From Bacteroidales bacterium (GTDB taxonomy: Bacteria > Bacteroidota > Bacteroidia > Bacteroidales > Lentimicrobiaceae): a stretch of 64,000 bases of DNA. Positions 9,903 through 16,738 of the stretch are shown piece after piece. Under the pieces are notes generated by a model, which saw only the letters and a program-made list of their open reading frames with translations, ran no database searches and was not told the DNA's origin. Both the position numbers and the translations under genes were made by a program. Where the stretch lies: contig JAEUTG010000014.1 in assembly GCA_016788045.1 (NCBI GenBank), positions 1 through 64,000 of the forward strand. The letters are read 5' to 3'. Position 1 is the stretch's first letter, and every line of letters begins with the position of its first letter.

Positions 9903-11498
9903 TCACATTTTTATCTCATCGCCGGCTTTGTTGTAGAAATGGTACTCCAGCAAATGGTATGAAGGCATTGGCTGAAGCCTGATCCAACGTTTGAAAGTAA
10001 AATACCACTTGGTTCTTATGGATGGAAAACCATGGATAAGGTAGGCATGAATGTAAGGGTGGAGGGCAATTTTGATGAATGGTTCATTTTGATCCTGAAC
10101 CAGATACCGGATATTATTCTCAATCTGATCGATGACAATGATGCTGGGCTTTATTTCACCTGTTCCTCCGCAGGAAGGACATTTTTCCAGAATCTGAACA
10201 TTCATCTCAGGTCTCACCCTTTGGCGGGTGATCTGGATCAGGCCGAATTTGCTTGGGGGTAAAATAGTATGCTTGGCGTGATCCTTGCTCATCTCATCCT
10301 TCAGCTTCTGGTAGAGTTTTCTCCGGTTCATGCCTTCATGCATATCAATGAAGTCAACCACGATAATTCCTCCCATATCACGAAGACGAAGTTGGCGGGC
10401 TATTTCTGTGGCTGCTTCCAGGTTTACAGCCAGAGCATTCATCTCCTGCGAAATCTCAGAATTTACCCTGTGACCGCTGTTTACATCGATCACATGCAAG
10501 GCCTCGGTATGCTCAATAATCAGGTAAACTCCGCTCTTAATGGTAACAATTTTACCGAAGGAGTTCTTGATCTGTTTGTCAATGCCGAAGTGCTCAAAAA
10601 TGGGTGTCTTGCCTTTAAAAAGCTTAACAATATCCACTTTATCAGGCGCTATCGTCCCGATGTAGTTTTTAATTTCTTCATAAATTACAGAATCGTTCAC
10701 ATGAATGTTGTTGAACGACTCGTTGAGCAGATCACGAAGAATAGCTGAAGTTCGGTCAATTTCGCTCAGAATCCGCTGAGGAGCCTTTGCTCCGGCCAGT
10801 TTGGCAACACAGGCATCCCATTTTGCCGTCAGGTTGCGCAGATCGGCATCGAGATCGGCCACCTTTTTATTTTCGGCCACCGTACGGATGATCACGCCGA
10901 AATTTTTTGGCTTGATACTGGTAATCAGCCTTTTGAGCCTGTTTCTTTCTTCAACACTTTTAATTTTCTGAGAAACAGAAACCCTGGATGAGAAAGGAAC
11001 AAGTACAAGATACCGGCCGGCAAAAGAGATTTCAGATGAAACACGTGGCCCCTTGGTCGAAATGGGTTCCTTGGCAATCTGAATCAGTACCTGCTGATTA
11101 GAAGTCAGTACTGAAGTTATCTTACCGGTTTTTTCAATATCCGGCTCCAGTTCAAGATCGCCGATCAGTGGAACTTCCGGTTTGCCGGTCAGGGTAAGTT
11201 TGAGCAGCTTATTGAGAGAATTTACCTGAGGGCCCAGATCAAGGTAGTGAAGGAAAGCATCCTTCTCGTACCCGACGTCAACAAAGGCCGCATTCAGACC
11301 GGGCATGATCTTCTTAACCCGGCCGAGATAAATATCTCCAACGGCAAAATTATTGTTGCTTTTCTCTTTGTTGAGTTCGACCAGATCTTTGTCTTCAAGC
11401 AGCGCAATATTCACCTCTGAAAGACCTGCGTCGATAACCAGCTCCTTATTCAAAACCCTGAAATTTTTTGTATTGTAAGATACAACGGTACGGCTCAA
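9903..11498 (-). CDS. rng: Ribonuclease E/G family endoribonuclease
   Basis: This single-strand-specific endoribonuclease acts in rRNA maturation and mRNA decay. The 531-aa protein has the RNase G-like catalytic half without an RNase E scaffold tail. An S1 domain is visible at about residues 35-125 (VGDIYLGRVKKIMPG). Catalytic metal-binding Asp regions are seen as HVIDVNSG and IIVVDFIDMHEG (about 340-385), and the Zn-link cysteines as CPSCGGTGE (about 440). The start codon at 11498 is followed by SRTVVSYNTKNF, a normal Bacteroidota N-terminus. Upstream lie a long hairpin and a 29-aa ribosomal-type gene, an arrangement also common around HU in this phylum. Confidence 0.94.
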   Translation of the reverse strand: MSRTVVSYNTKNFRVLNKELVIDAGLSEVNIALLEDKDLVELNKEKSNNNFAVGDIYLGRVKKIMPGLNAAFVDVGYEKDAFLHYLDLGPQVNSLNKLLKLTLTGKPEVPLIGDLELEPDIEKTGKITSVLTSNQQVLIQIAKEPISTKGPRVSSEISFAGRYLVLVPFSSRVSVSQKIKSVEERNRLKRLITSIKPKNFGVIIRTVAENKKVADLDADLRNLTAKWDACVAKLAGAKAPQRILSEIDRTSAILRDLLNESFNNIHVNDSVIYEEIKNYIGTIAPDKVDIVKLFKGKTPIFEHFGIDKQIKNSFGKIVTIKSGVYLIIEHTEALHVIDVNSGHRVNSEISQEMNALAVNLEAATEIARQLRLRDMGGIIVVDFIDMHEGMNRRKLYQKLKDEMSKDHAKHTILPPSKFGLIQITRQRVRPEMNVQILEKCPSCGGTGEIKPSIIVIDQIENNIRYLVQDQNEPFIKIALHPYIHAYLIHGFPSIRTKWYFTFKRWIRLQPMPSYHLLEYHFYNKAGDEIKM

Positions 11499-11538
11499 TA
11501 ATTCCGGTAAGTTGCCCGGATTTATGATTGCAATGAAC

Positions 11539-11584
11539 CCATCATGTGTAGTAACAGACTCTTGCTGTTATTCACACATGATGG
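11539..11584 (-). promoter_or_regulatory. Long hairpin in the leader between the 29-aa gene and rng
   Basis: An almost perfect inverted repeat of about 20 bp (arms 11539-11557 and 11565-11584, core CCATCATGTGT/ACACATGATGG) has a 7-nt loop. No T-run follows on the minus strand, so it does not look like an intrinsic terminator. It could be an RNase III/RNase E processing site or an autoregulatory leader for rng; this is inference. Confidence 0.6.
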
Positions 11585-11606
11585 TATTTCCGAAGATTAA
11601 GAAATG

Positions 11607-11696
11607 TTATTTCTTTTTATGACGATTCTTGCGCAAACGTTTCTTACGTTTGTGCGTCGCCATTTTATGTCTTTTTCTTTTTTTTCCGCTTGGCAT
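11607..11696 (-). CDS. 29-aa AURKAIP1/COX24-like ribosomal-type basic peptide
   Basis: A very short gene too small for usual ORF cut-offs. It encodes 29 residues, starting MPSGKKRKRHKMATHKRK and ending RHKKK; more than half are Lys, Arg or His. It matches the Bacteroidota small protein annotated as AURKAIP1/COX24-domain, the family related to mitochondrial mS38 and actinobacterial bS22, so it probably sits in the ribosome. It lies between HU (33 bp upstream) and rng (108 bp downstream) on the same strand. The length and composition agree with the family; ribosome binding in this organism is inferred. Confidence 0.85.
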   Translation of the reverse strand: MPSGKKRKRHKMATHKRKKRLRKNRHKKK

Positions 11697-11728
11697 GATG
11701 AAAGAAATTAGTGAAAGTGAACAACTGC

Positions 11729-12013
11729 TTATTTTACCTTGTTTTTAACGTCAAAAACAAAAGTTTTGGCAGGTTTAAAAGCGGGAATGTAATGAGCCGG
11801 GATAATGATGGTGGTATTCTTGGAAATATTACGACCGGTTTTTTCAGCCCTTTTCTTTGTAGTGAAGCTGCCAAATCCCCTGAGGTAAACATTTTCACCA
11901 TTGGCCAGAGAATTCTTTACGGCATCCATAAATGCCTCAACAGTCTGCTGTACAGCAACCTTCTCAATGTTGGTCTTACTAGCAATTTCAGCTACAATTT
12001 CTGCTTTTGTCAT
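11729..12013 (-). CDS. HU-family DNA-binding protein
   Basis: Small histone-like dimeric protein that bends DNA and organises the nucleoid. The 94-aa length is standard. Helical N-terminus MTKAEIVAEIASKT, dimer core and GFGSFTTKKRAEKTGRNI arm entry are typical, followed by the shorter Bacteroidota-type arm (IIIPAHYIPAFKPAK). It is transcribed toward the 29-aa ribosomal-type gene and rng and may share its promoter with them. A good Bacteroidota -7 box lies about 50 bp upstream. Confidence 0.95.
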   Translation of the reverse strand: MTKAEIVAEIASKTNIEKVAVQQTVEAFMDAVKNSLANGENVYLRGFGSFTTKKRAEKTGRNISKNTTIIIPAHYIPAFKPAKTFVFDVKNKVK

Positions 12014-12062
12014 GTTGATGAGTTGTTTTAATGATTTGAAAATAAAATTTTTAAACGGGGTG

Positions 12063-12094
12063 CAAATATAAAGTTTTTTGAGACAATACGAAAA
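12063..12094 (-). promoter_or_regulatory. Bacteroidota-type promoter of the HU gene
   Basis: Reading the minus strand, TTTCG (12089-12093) is separated by 18 nt from TATATTTG (12063-12070). This fits the phylum's -33 TTTG / -7 TAnnTTTG pattern, about 50 bp before the HU start codon. Confidence 0.6.
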
Positions 12095-12150
12095 TTATCA
12101 ACATTTTTTAACCTCAATTGCCTCTATTTAAGTGTTTTTCGGTTACAGAT

Positions 12151-13236
12151 ATGAATGATTTCACTGAAAAAATTCTGGGGTGGTACCAGATTAACCACCG
12201 TAAGCTCCCCTGGAGGGAGACAAATGATCCTTATAAAATATGGGTTTCTGAGATTATCATGCAGCAAACCAGGGTTGATCAGGGAACAGCCTATTACCTC
12301 CGGTTTATTGAAACCTTCCCTGACATCAACAGCCTTGCCGATGCCAGCGAACAGGATGTGCTGCTGCTTTGGAAAGGACTGGGCTATTACAGCCGTGCAC
12401 GGAATATGCACGCAACGGCAATATTTGTCAGAGACGCGTTTAACGCGGTATTCCCATCAGATTTCGAAACCCTGCTTAAGCTTAAGGGGATAGGCCGGTA
12501 CACGGCAGCTGCTATTTCATCTATTTGTGCGGGCGAAGCCAGGCCTGTGGTGGATGGCAATGTTATCAGGGTCATTTCACGGATTTTCGGAATTCAGGAA
12601 CCGGTTGGGTCTTCCGGCTCAGCCAGAAAAGTATTTACCATGGCCGATGAACTGATTTCGCAGGAAAACCCTGGCGATTTCAATCAGGCGGTAATGGAAT
12701 TTGGTGCCATCCAATGCAAACCGGCAAAACCTTCATGCGACAACTGCATCTTCCGAAGCCGCTGTGTAGCTTTCAATCAGAATCTCACAACCAGCATTCC
12801 TGCAAAAAAGAAGGAAATACAAAAACGTACCCGCTGGTTCAATTACCTGTTTATTCACGACAGCAATGGTCATGCAATTTTCAGAAAACGCACCGCAACA
12901 GATATCTGGAAAAATCTTTTCGAACTACCGGTACTTGAATCCGGGAAATTGCTGAGTATTCAGGAGATCGTGCAAGATCCTTTCTGGCATTACTTTACTG
13001 ACAAGATGTTATTATCGGTTACCGGAATGACTGATTTCAGGCACCAGCTGACCCATCAGACTATACATGCCAGGTTTTTCGGGATAAAACTTCCGGCAGA
13101 TTCAAAAATTGTACTGCCTGATGAAGGTGATTTCCGGATACTGCCGTGGTCAGATTCGGGATTACCGGTCTCCAGACTGGTTGAGAAATTTCTTCAAGCG
13201 CATGAAATACAGGCCACCGGAAGCAATTATCATTAA
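12151..13236 (+). CDS. mutY: A/G-specific adenine DNA glycosylase
   Basis: Removes adenine mispaired with 8-oxoguanine or guanine in base excision repair. From the ATG at 12151 the protein has 361 aa; an upstream TTG at 12118 is less likely because the family begins near DFTEKILGWYQINHRKLPWR. Visible elements: catalytic Glu in EIIMQQTRVDQG, helix-hairpin-helix LKGIGRYTAAAI, catalytic Asp in VVDGNVIRV, 4Fe-4S ligands CKPAKPSCDNCIFRSRC, and a C-terminal NUDIX-like domain for 8-oxoG recognition (about 230-350). It is divergent from HU and precedes ssb by 73 bp, although ssb has its own promoter. Confidence 0.96.
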   Translation: MNDFTEKILGWYQINHRKLPWRETNDPYKIWVSEIIMQQTRVDQGTAYYLRFIETFPDINSLADASEQDVLLLWKGLGYYSRARNMHATAIFVRDAFNAVFPSDFETLLKLKGIGRYTAAAISSICAGEARPVVDGNVIRVISRIFGIQEPVGSSGSARKVFTMADELISQENPGDFNQAVMEFGAIQCKPAKPSCDNCIFRSRCVAFNQNLTTSIPAKKKEIQKRTRWFNYLFIHDSNGHAIFRKRTATDIWKNLFELPVLESGKLLSIQEIVQDPFWHYFTDKMLLSVTGMTDFRHQLTHQTIHARFFGIKLPADSKIVLPDEGDFRILPWSDSGLPVSRLVEKFLQAHEIQATGSNYH

Positions 13237-13251
13237 TGTAAAAATTAAGCA

Positions 13252-13282
13252 TTGATTTTACTGCTGATTGGCCGTATATTTG
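13252..13282 (+). promoter_or_regulatory. Bacteroidota-type promoter of ssb
   Basis: TTG at 13252-13254 and TATATTTG at 13275-13282 are 20 nt apart, matching the -33/-7 consensus. It starts 27 bp before the ssb ATG. Confidence 0.65.
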
Positions 13283-13309
13283 TGATGGCTAAATTTTAAA
13301 GAGAAACTT

Positions 13310-13735
13310 ATGGCAAGAGGTGTAAACAAGGTAATTCTGATCGGTAACCTGGGGAAAGACCCTGAGATCCAGAATTTCGACAAGGGAGTAAAAAAAGCGG
13401 CGTTCTCACTGGCTACCAGCGAAACCTACAGAAACCGTGAGGGACAGGAGATTGAACAAACCGAATGGCACAACATTGTGCTCTGGAGGGGATTGGCTGA
13501 AGTTGCTGAAAAATATCTGAGAAAAGGCTCTCAGGTATATATTGAAGGGCGCATCCGCAGCCGCTCGTACGAAAAAGATGGCCAGAAACGCTACATAACT
13601 GAAATTGAAGGAGAAACGCTCAACATGCTGGGCGGAAGGGTTTCCTCAGATCAGCCCTACAGTGCTCCTGCCCAGGAACCATCAGCGCCACAGGCGCCGG
13701 TGCTGCCGAAAGAAGACGATGATCTGCCCTTCTGA
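13310..13735 (+). CDS. ssb: Single-stranded DNA-binding protein
   Basis: Tetrameric OB-fold protein that coats single-stranded DNA in replication and repair. The 141-aa length is usual. The N-terminal OB fold begins GVNKVILIGNLGKDPE and includes EWHNIVLWRGLAE and YIEGRIRSRSYEKDG. A Pro/Gln-rich linker leads to the acidic tip DDDLPF that binds partner repair proteins. An efficient intrinsic terminator follows the stop codon, so this is a single-gene unit. Confidence 0.97.
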   Translation: MARGVNKVILIGNLGKDPEIQNFDKGVKKAAFSLATSETYRNREGQEIEQTEWHNIVLWRGLAEVAEKYLRKGSQVYIEGRIRSRSYEKDGQKRYITEIEGETLNMLGGRVSSDQPYSAPAQEPSAPQAPVLPKEDDDLPF

Positions 13736-13748
13736 TCGCTGCATATCG

Positions 13749-13790
13749 AAAAAGGCTGGAACTGCTGTACAGCAATTCCGGCCTTTTTTC
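13749..13790 (+). terminator. Rho-independent terminator of ssb
   Basis: Imperfect stem GGCTGGAACTGCTG / CAGCAATTCCGGCC around a short TA-containing loop, preceded by A-run and followed by TTTTTT. Confidence 0.88.
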
Positions 13791-13910
13791 TTATTGTTAG
13801 TCAATTGATGCTACATTAAAAGAATAGAAAGCAAAACGTCATTGTAGGGTTGTTATCCGACGGAACACAATCTGAATTAACCATAGTCTGGTAATTCGTG
13901 CCGACTGTTC

Positions 13911-13964
<54 letters not shown>

Positions 13965-13968
13965 GATG

Positions 13969-14979
13969 TCAGTCTCTCCCGCTCAGGTTTTTGGGAATTC
14001 TTCCGTTTTTAATGGATTCTGACCGCAGCCTGCGTCCAACGATACGCTCCACCATATTTCCTGTTTCCAGTATACGGTCGATGTCCAGGTTGGTTTCAAT
14101 GCCCATTTCATCCATCATTACTACCATGTCTTCAGTGCAGACCAATCCCGTGATGCCCGGATCCTTGTAGTAATACGAGCCGGTTCCGGCCACGGGAACG
14201 CCATCCACAAAGTTGGCCGGCTGGCCGCCGATACCCCCCAGGGTAGACTCATAATTGGTCATGCCGGCCTGCAGCGCCGCCAGCACGTTGGCCAGACCCC
14301 AGCCACGGGTGGTATGAAAGTGAACAATGTGTTTTTCAGGTCTGGGAATGCTGTCGAGCAGCATGGAGAAATACCGGTACACCCGGTCGGGCGAAGCAGA
14401 TCCGTCGTGGTCGGCATGTTCCACATCATTGGCTCCGATGTCGAGCCAGCGTTTGGTAAATTCTATGGCTTTTTCCATCTTTGTCGGGCCTTCTATCGGG
14501 CAACCCCAGATGGTGCTCACTGTTCCGTTTACCTTCAAACCGGCGTCGTGTGCCAGCGGGATGTATTTTTCGGCCATCTTCCAGTAATCGTCCAGCGATA
14601 AGCCTGAATTCTTGCGGTGGTGCGATTCACTGGTTGAAACCATCAGCAGGATGCGGTCGGGGCCCCAGCCCTCTTTGCGGGCCTCTATGGCGCGCTCAAT
14701 GGCCTTCTCGCGGATGGTAATGTTGGTGAGGCTGACATCGCCGATCAGACCAGCAACTACCTTGCTTTTCCGCAGGCGTTTCATCAGTTCATCGGCATCT
14801 TTGAACTGGGGCATCCCTGTCGGATTCCCCATATTGGTGACCTCAATGTGTTTGAAACCCGATAAAATCAGTTGTTCGGCCACCCACAGCTTGGCTTCGG
14901 TGGGTATAAATTTCTCTTCGTGCTGAAATCCGTCGCGTACGGTAATATCGCCGATGGTTACTTTTTTAGGGTAATTCAT
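13969..14979 (-). CDS. HMG-CoA-lyase/DRE-TIM-family lyase lacking the usual loop cysteine
   Basis: A DRE-TIM barrel enzyme of the pyruvate carboxyltransferase/HMG-CoA lyase family (336 aa). The metal-site motif TVRDGFQHEEK (R15, D16), the family motif TIWGCPIEG (near 157) and the His pair HFHTTRGWG (220, 222) are all present. The active-site loop reads GGIGGQPANF where classical HMG-CoA lyases have GGCP, so the catalytic loop Cys is replaced by Gln253. It lies 71 bp downstream of the CoA-transferase B subunit on the same strand, which ties it to acetoacetate or acyl-CoA metabolism. It may therefore cleave a related 3-hydroxy-acyl-CoA or condense rather than cleave; the substrate is not settled by the sequence. 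Confidence 0.75.
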   Translation of the reverse strand: MNYPKKVTIGDITVRDGFQHEEKFIPTEAKLWVAEQLILSGFKHIEVTNMGNPTGMPQFKDADELMKRLRKSKVVAGLIGDVSLTNITIREKAIERAIEARKEGWGPDRILLMVSTSESHHRKNSGLSLDDYWKMAEKYIPLAHDAGLKVNGTVSTIWGCPIEGPTKMEKAIEFTKRWLDIGANDVEHADHDGSASPDRVYRYFSMLLDSIPRPEKHIVHFHTTRGWGLANVLAALQAGMTNYESTLGGIGGQPANFVDGVPVAGTGSYYYKDPGITGLVCTEDMVVMMDEMGIETNLDIDRILETGNMVERIVGRRLRSESIKNGRIPKNLSGRD

Positions 14980-15050
14980 GCTTGTTTTTTTTCAGATTTC
15001 TAAACGCAAACCTCAACATTATTGTTCATCCCGCCAAAATGTGAAAGCAC

Positions 15051-15707
15051 TCAGAACTGCATTTCAGGCACTTCCCCTTTAACAATCAGCTTTCCTTCCG
15101 TAGCCGCTATTATTTCTTCGACACTTACCCCGGGTGCCCGTTCCAGTAGTTTAAACCCTTCCGGTGTCACATCCATCACAGCAAGGTCACTGACGATTTT
15201 TTTTACACAACCCACACCAGTAAGCGGCAGTGTGCACTCTTTCAGTAGTTTCGACTGCCCATCCTTGCTGCAGTGCTGCATGGCTACCACAATGTTTTTG
15301 GCCGAAGCCACCAGGTCCATAGCACCCCCCATGCCTTTCACCATTTTTCCGGGGATCTTCCAGCTGGCAATGTCTCCCTTGTCAGTTACTTCAAAAGCAC
15401 CCAGCACAGTCAGATCAACATGCCCGCCACGGATCATGGCGAAGCTGGTGGATGAATCGAAAAATGAACCTCCGGGTAGTATGGTTACCGTTTGTTTGCC
15501 CGCGTTGATCAGGTCGGCATCGGCTTCACCCTTATCGGGAAAGGGACCCATGCCCAGCATGCCGTTTTCCGACTGAAGCACAACTTCGACACCTTCGGGC
15601 ACATAATTGGCTACCAGTGTTGGAATGCCGATGCCAAGATTAACATAATATCCGTCTTTCAGTTCCTGCGCGATGCGCTGTGCGATTTGTTCTTTTGATA
15701 AAGCCAT
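15051..15707 (-). CDS. scoB: 3-oxoacid CoA-transferase, subunit B
   Basis: Beta subunit of a succinyl-CoA:acetoacetate (or acetyl-CoA:acetoacetate) CoA-transferase, which activates or releases acetoacetate. The 218-aa protein has the class I CoA-transferase catalytic motif SENGMLGMG, with the Glu that forms the glutamyl-CoA thioester at residue 47, and [19 protein letters not shown]. Its partner subunit A is not adjacent as usual but starts at 20530 on the same strand, with 4.1 kb of oppositely oriented T9SS cargo genes in between. The subunit order A-then-B is preserved, which suggests the operon was split by insertion. Exact CoA donor cannot be told by eye. Confidence 0.92.
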   Translation of the reverse strand: MALSKEQIAQRIAQELKDGYYVNLGIGIPTLVANYVPEGVEVVLQSENGMLGMGPFPDKGEADADLINAGKQTVTILPGGSFFDSSTSFAMIRGGHVDLTVLGAFEVTDKGDIASWKIPGKMVKGMGGAMDLVASAKNIVVAMQHCSKDGQSKLLKECTLPLTGVGCVKKIVSDLAVMDVTPEGFKLLERAPGVSVEEIIAATEGKLIVKGEVPEMQF

Positions 15708-16305
15708 ACTTTTCCTAGCTATTTATGTTGGTTTGTTTTTGAAGCCGGATAAAAGAAGTCAGTAGCCGGGTGTCAGAAGTCGGAGGTAAGTTCTGTGAAT
15801 TAAACAGTAGAAACTGCCACTTCACTTTGTCTGCATTTCTCCTGTTCAAACCGTCACTTCCTGCTCTGAGCACCCATTACTTGCCTATAACTTCAATTGA
15901 GATGCTGAATGTACAACAAAATTACTTTTATTCATTCGATTCTTTTAAGGAATTTTCATTTTTGGTTTGGCCTGATATCGATGGACGCAAAGTCGTTCAC
16001 CGGTCGGCTACAGCCGGGTCGGGTTATTTAGAAGCATTCTAAATTTTTTGTTTTTTCAGGCTTTGTTAATAGATGTTAATTCGGCGTATAAAAATCGGTT
16101 AATTTTGAAAATAGAATTTAACGCAAGCGCTTGCGTAGTTTATAGCATTTTGTTCTCACAGAGATTGGTATTTGAGTCTATATTTTAATAATAGACAACA
16201 AGTTTGGTGCATTGGTTAAATTCTTCAAAGCATAAAGCTACAACAATTTTTACTTAATCTTCTCAACTTAATATTCATAACCAATTTAACTTAAAAATGT
16301 AATAT
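15708..16305. other. Gap between scoB and the truncated T9SS gene
   Basis: About 600 bp without a convincing gene. It holds an arm-like heptamer tract at 15754-15790 (GAAGTCA/GTGTCAG/GAAGTCGG type, like that at 28610-28648) and a perfect 16-bp palindrome at 16121-16136. The remainder is AT-rich and presumably contains the promoters of both divergent flanks. Confidence 0.6.
16121..16136. promoter_or_regulatory. LacI-type palindromic operator candidate
   Basis: Perfect 16-bp palindrome ACGCAAGCGCTTGCGT with the central AAnCGnTT pattern of LacI/GalR-family operators. It is located about 170 bp upstream of the truncated T9SS gene and 415 bp upstream of scoB. No LacI-family gene is in the window. 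Confidence 0.45.
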
Positions 16306-16306
16306 T

Positions 16307-16680
16307 ATGAAAATCAATTAATTACTTCCCACTCACAGCGACTTGTATCTGAGTCGTGGAAATCAGGAAGAATAGAACTTGCTGTTCTTTTCATCTTTCT
16401 AAATTTGGCAATAGTTTTAGAATCAAAAGCCCAACTGCAGACATTTCTGAACGAGGCAACACCTGTCACTAAATTTCAATCTACTGAGGATATGATGTTA
16501 CCGTATTTTGAAAATCATAAGTTTGTTACCGATATTCAGGGAAGATTTGTTGTTTCTTTTGCATTAACAGGCAGTCAGGGACAGCAGGTATGGGATACCC
16601 GTCAGGTTGAAAAAGGGGTGTATGTATATATCCTAAAAGCAGGAACTGTAAGAAAACAAGGCAAACTTGTTATTCAATAA
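16307..16680 (+). pseudogene. Remnant of a T9SS cargo gene: signal peptide plus end of sorting domain
   Basis: The open frame 16306-16680 reads, after a non-start TAT, ENQLITSHSQRLVSES, then a hydrophobic signal segment (LAVLFIFLNLAIV) and, at the end, the last part of a T9SS type A sorting domain (VEKGVYVYILKAG, GKLVIQ). The ATG at 16307 is in another frame and meets a stop after four codons; one extra A in the AAAA run at 16310-16313 would join it to the open frame as MKNQLITSH. The body of a normal cargo protein is missing (about 90-120 aa remain). It looks like a gene reduced by internal deletion plus a frameshift. A strong terminator follows. Alternative: a tiny secreted protein starting at TTG 16405. 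Confidence 0.6.
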
Positions 16681-16693
16681 TTATTATTCATCA

Positions 16694-16728
16694 GGTCCAT
16701 CCCGGGTTATTCGGGATGGACCTTTTAT
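16694..16728 (+). terminator. Rho-independent terminator after the T9SS gene remnant
   Basis: Perfect 11-bp stem GGTCCATCCCG / CGGGATGGACC with a 7-nt loop, then TTTTATTCTT. It ends 10 bp before the next gene's start codon. Confidence 0.85.
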
Positions 16729-16738
16729 TCTTATTGCA

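Noticed and set aside
14314..14926. Plus-strand ORFs opposite the HMGL-like gene
   Set aside because: Shadow frames of a well-supported minus-strand enzyme.
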